DNA from: Bittarella massiliensis (ex Durand et al. 2017)
GTDB lineage: Bacteria; Bacillota; Clostridia; Oscillospirales; Ruminococcaceae
Assembly (NCBI RefSeq): GCF_001486165.1
Contig: NZ_LN908976.1
Span: 248,071 to 312,070 of the forward strand
Direction of reading: 5' to 3'
Length of the DNA stretch: 64,000 nucleotides
Each line of letters begins with the position of its first letter. Positions within the stretch are counted from its first letter, which is position 1. Positions 8,521 to 15,931 of the stretch are shown here, piece after piece. Both the position numbers and the translations under genes were made by a program. The notes under the pieces were generated by a model. It had not been told where the DNA came from. It saw only the letters and a program-made list of their open reading frames with translations, and searched no databases.

Positions 8521-8609
8521 TGCTCGACAGCGGCAGCATGAAGAAGGTGCACCTGCTGGGGGGCGGCGTCTCCGACCCCTACGGCCAGGGGATCGAGGCC
8601 TACCGGGCC
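8520..8609 (+). pseudogene. Fragment resembling the C-terminus of a low-molecular-weight tyrosine/arginine phosphatase
   Basis: Plus-strand translation contains [23 protein letters not shown], about 30 residues. The DPYG(Q/G)...YR pattern is typical of the last catalytic-Asp loop of LMW phosphatases (compare DPFGG...Y in YwlE-type enzymes). No N-terminal part is nearby and the match stops at about 8609. The family assignment is by pattern only. Confidence 0.45.
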
Positions 8610-8611
8610 CT

Positions 8612-8680
8612 GACGGTTCTTATGGAAGATTCGTGGTAGAACCCCTCGAGCGCGGCTATGGGATCACCCTGGGCAACAGC
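8612..8680 (+). pseudogene. rpoA N-terminal fragment (23 codons)
   Basis: Plus-strand translation reads [23 protein letters not shown], the highly conserved start of bacterial RNA polymerase alpha (normally continuing LRR.LLSSLPG). Homology stops after LGNS; the next bases belong to the antisense cyclase gene. It is too short to be functional and is joined directly to the phosphatase-like fragment. Confidence 0.75.
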
Positions 8681-10229
8681 CGGCGGCGGGGTCATAATAG
8701 GGCTGCAGGTCCACCCGGTCGAGAAGGGCGGGCGCCGCCGGCCCGTCGGGGAGACCGGCAGCCACCCCGGGGGCCGTCCAGACGTGCAGGGGGGCCTCCC
8801 CCTTCCAGACAAAGTAGGTGCGGTGGGCGCCCAGGGCGTCCCCCAGGTCGGCCAGCACCCGGCGCACCCCCTCCTCCGGGGCGGGGGCGGCCGTCGCCCG
8901 CTCCAGCAGCCGCCCCAGGCAGAGGGGGCAGCCGACCTCCCCTCCCCCGCCCTCGCCCAGGGCGGGGGCAGGGGCCCCGGCGGCCATCCGATAGCGGTCC
9001 TTCCCCGCCCGCTTGGCCTCGTACATGGCCCGGTCGGCAGCGGCAAAGAGGGCCTCGTAACTGGCGCCGTCCCGGGGCCAGAGGGCGACGCCGATGCTCC
9101 CCCGCACCGAGAGGCCCCGGCGGGAGGGAAGCTCCTGTTCCAGCAGTTGGCAGAGGCGCTCCACCGTCTCCCCCACCACCGGCGCGGCGGCGTCCTTCAT
9201 AAAGACCACAAACTCGTCGCCCCCTACCCGGCCCACGATGTCGGTGGCGCGAAAGTTGGTCCGCAGCCGGGCGCTGACCTCGGTGAGGACCGCGTCGCCA
9301 AACTGGTGGCCGTAGCGGTCGTTGACCCCCTTGAAGTCGTCCAGGTCAATGAGCAGCAGGGCGCCGGAGCTGCCCCGGCAGGGGCCTTGCAGGTAGCCGT
9401 CCACCGCCTCGGCGGTGGAGAGCTTGTTGTAGAGCCTTGTCATGGGGTCGCGGCAGCAGCGGGAGCGCAGCTTCTGGGTCTCCTTTTTGTGGGCGCTGAT
9501 GTCCCGCAGCACCCCCAGCACACAGCTGCGGCCCCCCGGGCCCTCCACCGGCGCGCCGGAGGCCGAAAACCAGCCCCCCTCGTGGCCGGGGAAGGCCCGC
9601 CCTTCCAGCCGCACCTCGGCCGGGCCGGCGCTCTTCCCCCGGCAGATGGCGGCAAAGTCCGCCGTCCCGGGGCAGCCGCTCCCTTCCAGGGCGGCCAGGT
9701 AGCCCTCCGCCCGCCAGATGCCGCCCCCCGCCCGGCCGGGGCGGCGGTCGCAGAAGGTCATCACATCCTCTGCCCCGTCGTACTCAAAGGCCAGCCCGTC
9801 GGTGCAGCGCAGCAGCACCTGACGCCGCTCCCGCTCCCCCTCCAGCTCCCGCTGCATCTGCCGCCAGCGGCCGATGTCCAGGCAGAAAAACCGCCAGCGG
9901 TGCGGGGCCTCCAGCACCCCGCACCAGCGCAGCCAGCGCAACTGGCCCGCCGGGGTGTAGCAGGGAAAGTCGGCCTGCACCCGCCCCGCCCGCCGGGCCC
10001 GCGCCAGTTTGCGGGCGGCCAGCCGCCGCCCCTGGGCCCCCAGGAAAAACCAGGGGTCTCCCCCCTGGGTGCGGGCAAAGAGCTCCGGCGTGCAGTCCAG
10101 CAGGGCCAGAAATCCGCCGTCGGGCGACCAGTGGGGTTTGGCCTGTCCCAGCTGCAGTCGGACCAGTCCCCCCTTGACCCCCCGAGCCGCCGCCGCCAGC
10201 AGCGCCTCGCCGCTCATCCTCTCGTTCAC
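8664..10229 (-). CDS. PAS-GGDEF diguanylate cyclase with truncated C-terminal GAF domain
   Basis: 521 residues from the GTG at 10229 (GGGGGAG upstream). N-terminal PAS-like region, a second PAS at about 200-300 ending in [14 protein letters not shown], then GGDEF. The active site GRVGGDEF is intact near residue 338, the metal Asp is present (LLIDLDDFK), and an RxxD inhibitory site (RATD) lies five residues before GGDEF, so a feedback-inhibited active cyclase is expected. The end ([16 protein letters not shown]...) is the first half of a GAF domain that runs into foreign sequence and stops. Cyclase activity may survive. Confidence 0.85.
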   Translation of the reverse strand: MNERMSGEALLAAAARGVKGGLVRLQLGQAKPHWSPDGGFLALLDCTPELFARTQGGDPWFFLGAQGRRLAARKLARARRAGRVQADFPCYTPAGQLRWLRWCGVLEAPHRWRFFCLDIGRWRQMQRELEGERERRQVLLRCTDGLAFEYDGAEDVMTFCDRRPGRAGGGIWRAEGYLAALEGSGCPGTADFAAICRGKSAGPAEVRLEGRAFPGHEGGWFSASGAPVEGPGGRSCVLGVLRDISAHKKETQKLRSRCCRDPMTRLYNKLSTAEAVDGYLQGPCRGSSGALLLIDLDDFKGVNDRYGHQFGDAVLTEVSARLRTNFRATDIVGRVGGDEFVVFMKDAAAPVVGETVERLCQLLEQELPSRRGLSVRGSIGVALWPRDGASYEALFAAADRAMYEAKRAGKDRYRMAAGAPAPALGEGGGGEVGCPLCLGRLLERATAAPAPEEGVRRVLADLGDALGAHRTYFVWKGEAPLHVWTAPGVAAGLPDGPAAPALLDRVDLQPYYDPAAGCCPG

Positions 10230-10418
10230 CAAATCTCCCCCTTTTGCTGTGAACGCCCAATTGGGTCTCCTTCCCAATATAGTCAGGGGAGCTGTAAAAA
10301 AATGGCGTTTTTTGTCCCCCCAGTACCCCTGTGCAGGGGACGGCAGAGGGACGGCGCCAGCCCTTTCGCCGTCCCCCGGGGGCGGGGGCGGCCCTTTCCC
10401 CTCCGCGGCGGCCCTGGC

Positions 10419-10459
10419 GGCGGGAAAAAGGGGGATAAAAAGCCCCCCTTTTTCCCGCC
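10419..10459. repeat. Long GC/AT inverted repeat in the nrdG-cyclase gap
   Basis: A roughly 16-bp stem (10419-10434 with about 10443-10459) around an AT loop, in the 330-bp space between the cyclase start and nrdG. A CCCAATTGGG palindrome lies at 10257-10266 near a TATATT box for the cyclase. A 17-bp word (GGCAGAGGGACGGCGCC) here recurs near 20746. No gene is seen. Confidence 0.45.
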
Positions 10460-10506
10460 CGCCGCCCCGCGTTTCCCCCTGGCCGGGCGGGAAGAGACGG
10501 CAAAAA

Positions 10507-10538
10507 GGCGCGGGAGAGCGTTGCCGCTCTCCCGCGCC
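10507..10538 (-). terminator. Terminator of nrdD-nrdG
   Basis: 14-bp perfect stem with a 4-base loop (10507-10520 with 10525-10538), followed by TTTTTG on the minus strand, 26 bases beyond the nrdG stop. Confidence 0.8.
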
Positions 10539-10563
10539 GGGGCCGCATATCAAACAGGTTTCT

Positions 10564-11253
10564 CTAAAAGGTGAGGCCGGGCTGGACGGCCCGGAGCTGG
10601 GGCTCCACCGCCCGCACCTGCTCGGGGGTGAGGAAGGGGCGCTCCAGCAGGGGGAGGTGCCGCTGCCGGGCACAGGCGGGGGTGCGAAAGAAGTTGAGCC
10701 GGTAGCGAGGCAGCGGGGGCAGCTGCCCCGCCAACTCCACCAGCGCCCCGGCGGTGAGCCCGGGGTAGAGGGTGGTCCGCGCCTCGCAGGGGACCCCCTT
10801 TTCGGCCAGCCGGCAGAGGGTCTCGCGGGTGGCGTCGTACCCCTGTTCGGGGGGGACGCCGCACACCTGGAGGTACTGCTGGCGGGGGGCCTTCCAGTCG
10901 ATGGCCAGGTAGTCGCAGAGCCCCGCCTCCACCAGGGCCAGCACCCGCTGGGTCTGGCGGCCGTTGGTGTCCAGTTTGACCCGGTAGCCCATGGCCTTGA
11001 GGGCGGCCAAAAACCCCTCCAGATCGGGCTGGAGCAGCGGTTCCCCGCCGCTGACCACCACCCCGTCCAGCAGCCCCCGGCGCTTTTTCAAAAAGGCCTC
11101 CACCTCCCCTTCGGGCAGGCAGTCGCCGGGGCCCAACAGGTCGCGGTTGTGGCAGTAAAAGCAGTCGGTGTCGCAGCCGCGGGTGAAGAGGACGCAGGCC
11201 AGCACCCCGGGAAAGTCGATGGTGCTGGTGCGCTGGATGCCGGCGACCTTCAC
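10564..11253 (-). CDS. nrdG: Anaerobic ribonucleotide reductase activating protein (radical SAM)
   Basis: 229 residues. It cleaves S-adenosylmethionine with a [4Fe-4S] cluster to place the glycyl radical on NrdD. The cluster motif CDTDCFYC (Cx3Cx2C) is at about residues 26-33, followed by VVSGGEPLLQ. The GTG start at 11253 overlaps the nrdD stop by four bases (GTGA), which indicates translational coupling. Co-transcribed with nrdD and therefore under the same cobalamin riboswitch. Confidence 0.92.
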   Translation of the reverse strand: MKVAGIQRTSTIDFPGVLACVLFTRGCDTDCFYCHNRDLLGPGDCLPEGEVEAFLKKRRGLLDGVVVSGGEPLLQPDLEGFLAALKAMGYRVKLDTNGRQTQRVLALVEAGLCDYLAIDWKAPRQQYLQVCGVPPEQGYDATRETLCRLAEKGVPCEARTTLYPGLTAGALVELAGQLPPLPRYRLNFFRTPACARQRHLPLLERPFLTPEQVRAVEPQLRAVQPGLTF

Positions 11254-13352
11254 TGGGCGGCCGCCTCGGAGAGTTCGCCCTCTTTGATGACGTACTTGAC
11301 CCGCTGGCGGTACTCCTCCTTCTTTCCCTTGTGGAAGTTCTGCACCGGGCGGAGGTAGCCCACCACCCGGCTCCACACCTCGGTGGCGGCGCCGCAGTCG
11401 GGGCAGCTGTACACCTCGCCGCTGATGTAGCCGTGCTCGGGGCAGACCGAGAAGGTGGGGGTCAGGGAGAGGTAGGGCAGCTTGTAGTTGGTAAAGGCCT
11501 TTTGCAGCAGGGCCTTGGCCACCTCGATGTCCCGGATCTGCTCGCCCAGGTAGAGGTGGAGCACCGTGCCGCCGGTGTACATGCACTGCAGGTCGTCCTG
11601 CAGGTCGAGGGTCTCGAAGATGTCGTCGGTGTAGCCCACCGGCAGCTGGGTGGAGTTGGTGTAGTAGGGCACCTCCTCCCCGGCGGTGAGGATGTCGGGG
11701 TAGCGGTCCCGGTCGAGCTGGGCCAGGCGGTAGCTGGTCCCCTCGGCGGGGGTGGCCTCCAGGTTGTAGACGTGGCCGGTCTCCTCCTGGAAGCGGGTGA
11801 TGACCTCCCGCATGTGGCCCAGCACCCGCAGGGCGAACTGCTGCCCCTCGGGGGCGGTGATCTCGCAGCCCAGGAAGTTGCGGCAGGCCTCGTTCATCCC
11901 CACCAGGCCGATGGTGTTGAAGTGGTTGAACCAGTAGGAGCCGGTGCGGGCCTTGACCTCTTTGAGGTAGTGGGCCGAGTAGGGGTACATCCCATTTTCG
12001 GTCTGCTTTTCAATGGTCTTGCGCTTGATTTCCAGGCTGTTCTTGGCCAGTTCCAGCAGCCCGTCCAGCCGCCGCATCAGGTCCTCCTCGTCCTGGGCCA
12101 GGTAGCACAGCCGGGGCAGGTTGAGGGTGACCACCCCGATGGAGCCGGTCATGGGGTTGGAGCCGAAGAGGCCGCCGCCCCGCTTGCGCAGCTCGCTGGT
12201 GTCAAGGCGCAGCCGGCAGCACATGGAGAGGGCGTCCTCGGGGGAGAGGTCGGAGTTGATGTAGTTGGAGAAGTAGGGGATGCCGTACTTGCAGGTGATC
12301 TCCATGAATTTGTCCACCACCGGGCTCTGCCAGTCAAACTCCTTGGTGACGTTGATGGTGGGGATGGGGAAGGTGAAGACCCGGCCGTGGCGGTCCCCCT
12401 CCATCATCACGTCGCAGAAGGCGGTGTTGAGCAGGTCCATCTCGGCCTGAAAGTCGCCGTAGCAGGCGTCCATGGGCTGGCCGCCGATGACCACGCACTC
12501 GTCCTTGAGGGTGGAGGGGACCACGATGTCGAAGGTCAGGTTGGAGAAGGGGCACTGAAAGCCCACCCGGGTGGGGACGTTGAGGTTGAAGATGAACTCC
12601 TGCAGCGCCTGTTTCACCGCGGCGTAGTCCATGTGGTCGTAGCGGATGAAGGGGGCGCAGTAGGTGTCAAAGGAGGACCAGGCCTGGGCGCCGGCCGACT
12701 CGCCCTGGGTGGTGAAGGTGGAGTTGACGATCTGCCCCAAAAAGGAGCGCAGGTGCTTGGCCGGGCCGCTCTCCACCTTGCCGGGCACCCCGCCAAAGCC
12801 CTGCATCAGCAGCTGGCGCAGGTCCCACCCGGCGCAGTAGGGGCCGAAAAAGCCCAGGTCGTGCAGGTGCAGGTCCCCCGAGGTGTGGGCGCGGCGGATC
12901 TCCTCGGGATAGATCTCGTGGAGCCAGTACTGCTTGGTAAAGGCCTCGCGGATGTAGTTGTTCATCCCGTTGATGGACTTTTGGGTGTTGGCGTTCTCCT
13001 GGATCTTCCAGTCCATGTCGTCCAGGTACTGGGAGAACATGTCGATGGTGGCGCCGATGAGGGCGTTGGCCTCCCGGGCGCCCTGGCGCTTCTCCCGGTA
13101 GAGGATGTAGGCCTTGGCGGTGCGGGCGTGGCGGTTTTCGATGAGGACCTTTTCCACCATGTCCTGCACCTCCTCCACGTCCAGCACGCCGGTGCGGGAC
13201 GTGGCCATCTCCACCACCTGGCGGGAGAGCTCCTCCGCCCGATGCCAGTCGTCTCCCCCCACGGCGGCGGCCGCCTTGAAGATGGCCCAGGTGATTTTCT
13301 CCGGATCAAAGGGGACAATGTCCCCGCTGCGCTTGCGAATCGATTCGATCAT
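11250..13352 (-). CDS. nrdD: Anaerobic ribonucleoside-triphosphate reductase (class III)
   Basis: 700 residues, normal for the family. It makes deoxyribonucleotides without oxygen or B12. N-terminal ATP-cone (residues 1-95: IRKRSGDIVPFDPEKITWAI), the ten-stranded barrel with GLFGSNPMTGSIGVVTLNLP, a C-terminal zinc site (CPEHG...CPDCG) and the glycyl-radical motif RVVGYLRPVQNFHKGKK with the Gly near 664. The ATG at 13352 follows GGGAGGACACAATACG. Preceded by a terminator and a cobalamin riboswitch. Confidence 0.95.
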   Translation of the reverse strand: MIESIRKRSGDIVPFDPEKITWAIFKAAAAVGGDDWHRAEELSRQVVEMATSRTGVLDVEEVQDMVEKVLIENRHARTAKAYILYREKRQGAREANALIGATIDMFSQYLDDMDWKIQENANTQKSINGMNNYIREAFTKQYWLHEIYPEEIRRAHTSGDLHLHDLGFFGPYCAGWDLRQLLMQGFGGVPGKVESGPAKHLRSFLGQIVNSTFTTQGESAGAQAWSSFDTYCAPFIRYDHMDYAAVKQALQEFIFNLNVPTRVGFQCPFSNLTFDIVVPSTLKDECVVIGGQPMDACYGDFQAEMDLLNTAFCDVMMEGDRHGRVFTFPIPTINVTKEFDWQSPVVDKFMEITCKYGIPYFSNYINSDLSPEDALSMCCRLRLDTSELRKRGGGLFGSNPMTGSIGVVTLNLPRLCYLAQDEEDLMRRLDGLLELAKNSLEIKRKTIEKQTENGMYPYSAHYLKEVKARTGSYWFNHFNTIGLVGMNEACRNFLGCEITAPEGQQFALRVLGHMREVITRFQEETGHVYNLEATPAEGTSYRLAQLDRDRYPDILTAGEEVPYYTNSTQLPVGYTDDIFETLDLQDDLQCMYTGGTVLHLYLGEQIRDIEVAKALLQKAFTNYKLPYLSLTPTFSVCPEHGYISGEVYSCPDCGAATEVWSRVVGYLRPVQNFHKGKKEEYRQRVKYVIKEGELSEAAAQ

Positions 13353-13411
13353 CGTATTGTGTCCTCCCATCAAAGTGGTTTCAGAAAACCGCTGGAGACG
13401 CCCAGAGCGCT

Positions 13412-13445
13412 GAAAAGCCCCTGCCGGCCAAAGGCAGGCAGGGGC
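13412..13445 (-). terminator. Attenuator terminator downstream of the B12 riboswitch
   Basis: Stem GCCCCTGCC/GGCAGGGGC (13417-13425 with 13437-13445), followed on the minus strand by TTTTC. It lies between the aptamer and nrdD, where a ligand-stabilised terminator would sit. Confidence 0.75.
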
Positions 13446-13473
13446 GCGACAAAAGTCACTCACCAGAGCCCGC

Positions 13474-13676
13474 TTGACGCCATACACCGTGGCAGCGCGC
13501 GCACAGCGGGCAGGTATTCCGGCTCGGATTCCACGCGCGCCCCGCCTTCCCAGCTCCCGGGGGAACCAGTGGCAGTTGGGGCGCGCTCTCTCCTTACGGC
13601 GGCGGGACCGCGCGGGCTTTTCACCCGTCTTCCCTGTTGCCGCCCGGCCCGATGACAGGCCGGGCACCCGTGTGCT
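13474..13676 (-). promoter_or_regulatory. Cobalamin riboswitch controlling nrdDG
   Basis: Minus-strand leader with the conserved blocks of the B12 aptamer in order: AACAGGGAAGACGGGTG (about 13620-13640), CGGTCCCGCC with GTAAGG (13590-13610), the B12 box GCCACTGG (about 13566-13573), GGGAAGGC (about 13543-13551), and GAATCCGAGCC / GGAATACCTGCC (13509-13532). A GC hairpin opens the element. A terminator and then nrdD follow. High B12 should switch off this B12-independent reductase. The boundaries are approximate. Confidence 0.88.
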
Positions 13677-13929
13677 TTCGTTTCCATATCTAGTTTTGAT
13701 TCTGAAACAGATTGGTCAAATCATACTACATCTTGTGCACCCAGTCAACCGTCATTTCGCCGATATTGCGGCGAAAGAGTGCCACAACAGGCGTATTTTG
13801 AGAGGGGGTCCGAAGCGCCGAGGCGCATGGAGAAGCCCTCGGCGGGGTTTGGGCAGAGCGTCGGGGGGAAGGCCCATTTCGCCCCGCCCCAACCAGGGAG
13901 CGGACGCGTCCCTCCCACAGGAGCGCCGG

Positions 13930-14232
13930 GTGGACCTTCCACCCGGCGGCAAAGGGACAACGGGCACAGAGGTCGGGCGGGCCGTCAGATGACAGGAGGG
14001 GCCACTGCCCGCAACCGAAAGGCCGGAGGGACCCGTCGGCCTTTGGCAGCACTTTCCCTTTCGCGCCTCCCACAAAAGGAGACGGACACCCGTCCCCGTT
14101 CCTCCGGCCTTTTTGACAGAGACGTCCGCCGCCCCCTGCCGGGAAACGAGCCCCCCTTCCCGGCGGCGACAGGGGACCGAGCCGCAGCCGACCCCTCTCC
14201 CCTCTCCGGGGCGAAAGGTTCCCTACTTCAGA
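13930..14232. repeat. Intergenic repeat, copy A
   Basis: About 300 bp closely similar to copy B at 14269-14553 in the same orientation. A block near 14011-14090 matches 14351-14430 almost base for base. No open frame shows gene-like conservation; changes between copies include length differences that are not multiples of three. It may be a dispersed repeat of this lineage. Confidence 0.6.
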
Positions 14233-14268
14233 CACCACCCTGACTTCTTACCCCGGGGGTGGGTGGTG

Positions 14269-14553
14269 TGGAGGTCCTCCCGGCGAAAAAGGGGAAACGG
14301 GCGCAGGGGCCGGGTGGGCTGCCAGATGACAGGAGGCGCTGCCCGCAACCGAAAGGGCCGGAGGGACCCGTCGGCCTTTGGCAGCACTTTCCCTTTCGCG
14401 CCTCCCACAAAAGGAGACGGACACCTGCCCCACTCCTCCGGCCCTCTTGAAAGAGAAGGTCGCCGCCCTCTGCCGGGAAGCGAGCCCCCCTTCCCGGCGG
14501 CGACAGGGGACCGGGCCGCAACCGCCCCGCTCCCCCGGGGAGAGAGGGGCACT
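14269..14553. repeat. Intergenic repeat, copy B
   Basis: Second copy of the 13930-14232 element, about 340 bp downstream, ending at the stop codon of the Mbeg1-like gene. Small inverted repeats such as the CCTTCCCGGCGGCGACAGGGG region recur in both copies. Confidence 0.6.
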
Positions 14554-15678
14554 CTACTCCAGACGCCGCTCCCCGCCCTCGCTCCGGGGGCGGGCAGGGC
14601 GGAGGTTCTCCCGCGCCGAGCGAAAGAGGCCGCCCATCACCTGGCCCATCAGGCGGCGGGTGTCCTCGTCCACATTTTTGAGGGACTGCAGCACCGCCCC
14701 GGCGCTGTGCAGCCAGTCGCCGGAGAGCTCGCCCACCGTCTTGGCCTGGGTGCCGGCCAGCAGCTGGTAGAGGGTGTCGAAGAAGGTGGCCCGCTCCTCC
14801 CTGTTCATCCCGGCCACCCAGTCCTTGAGGGTCTTGTCGATGAACTTGCTGCTGGCGCTCACCTCGTCGAGGCAGACAAAGCCGGGGCCCTTCACCTCCC
14901 AGGAGTAGAGGTCGTGCTGCATCAGCCCCACCTGGCTGCTGTGGACCACCGTGTAGGCCTCCTCGTGTTCCAGAAGCATCCCCACCACCGAGGACTGGGG
15001 CAGGTAGGTGTGCACCCGCTCCCGCACCGCCCGGTAGCCCGGGCCGTCCAGCACCCCGCCGTCAAAGCCGGGGCCGTCGTTGTTCTGCACCCAGAGCAGC
15101 CGCTCCTGCACCGGGGCCGGGGCGAAGGCGGCGGCGTAGACCGCCAGGTTGCCCCCCTTGGAGTGGCCTCCCACCCGCCAGCTCGCCGGCCCCCGCTCCA
15201 CCGCTCGGCAGAGGTAGGAGACCGCCTCCCTTTGGGCGGGCACCGGGGTGGCAAAACCCATGTTGAAGTCCTCCTTCCAGCCCACCAGGGTGTTGTCGGT
15301 CCCCCGGAAGGCGGCAAAGCCGGTGCCGTCGCCGGGCAGGGCGCAGAGGGCGGAAAACTGCTTTTGCTCGTCGGCGTCCACGTCGTTGACGTAGCCCAAA
15401 AGGGGCATCTCGCCAAAGCGGGCACTGGCGGCCAGGGCCCGCAGCAGGTCGCGGTCGCGCGCCCACATGGCCTCTGTCTGGCGGGCAAAGGCCGGGGAGA
15501 GGAGCCGTTCCGCCGCCCGGCGCAGGGAAATCGCTCCCCCCTCCCCCGGCGGGGGGACCACCCCGTCAAAGGGGACATAGGACAGCCGGCAGAGGATGAG
15601 ATCGTCCACGCAGGTAAAGGGCGCCTGGTCAAAGCGCAGGTCGCCCCGCCATTCCAGATAGTCAAAGATGTTGGCCAC
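14554..15678 (-). CDS. Mbeg1-like protein (DUF2974), alpha/beta-hydrolase fold
   Basis: 374 residues from a GTG start behind GGAGGAGG. N-terminus NIFDYLEWRG and FAAFRGTDNTLVGWKEDFNM are family hallmarks. The nucleophile elbow GGHSKGGNLA (GxSxG) lies near residue 170, then WVQNNDGPGFDG. The C-terminal 70 residues are helical. This is lipase-like but the substrate is unknown, and it appears cytosolic because there is no signal peptide. Confidence 0.85.
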   Translation of the reverse strand: MANIFDYLEWRGDLRFDQAPFTCVDDLILCRLSYVPFDGVVPPPGEGGAISLRRAAERLLSPAFARQTEAMWARDRDLLRALAASARFGEMPLLGYVNDVDADEQKQFSALCALPGDGTGFAAFRGTDNTLVGWKEDFNMGFATPVPAQREAVSYLCRAVERGPASWRVGGHSKGGNLAVYAAAFAPAPVQERLLWVQNNDGPGFDGGVLDGPGYRAVRERVHTYLPQSSVVGMLLEHEEAYTVVHSSQVGLMQHDLYSWEVKGPGFVCLDEVSASSKFIDKTLKDWVAGMNREERATFFDTLYQLLAGTQAKTVGELSGDWLHSAGAVLQSLKNVDEDTRRLMGQVMGGLFRSARENLRPARPRSEGGERRLE

Positions 15679-15931
15679 CGTTTTTGCCTCCTCCGCCCCC
15701 TGCGCCGGGCAGACAGCCGGTGCGGGGGCGCTTTCTGCCTTTCATTATACCCCTTTTTGCGCCCTTCGCCAAACGGGCAGGGCGGCGCGGGGATGACGGC
15801 AGTGGATTTTCATTGCCTTTTTGGCAGTTTTCGATTATGATGAACGTATCTTCACAGTTTTGACATATTTTATCCTTTGATTTTTGATTCTTGATTTTAT
15901 TCTTTGCCCTGTGGGGCGGCGGAGGGATCGC

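Noticed and set aside
11331-13655. 774-codon open frame on the plus strand
   Set aside because: Antisense of nrdD, whose motifs are complete; low-complexity composition.
13726-14552. Minus-strand frames through both repeat copies (CPSPFVGGAKGK... translation)
   Set aside because: The same words appear in both copies because the DNA is repeated; frames are not maintained across the copies and no ribosome site is present.
14113-15840. 575-codon frame on the plus strand across the repeat and the Mbeg1-like gene
   Set aside because: It joins repeat DNA to the antisense of a clear family gene; no domain.
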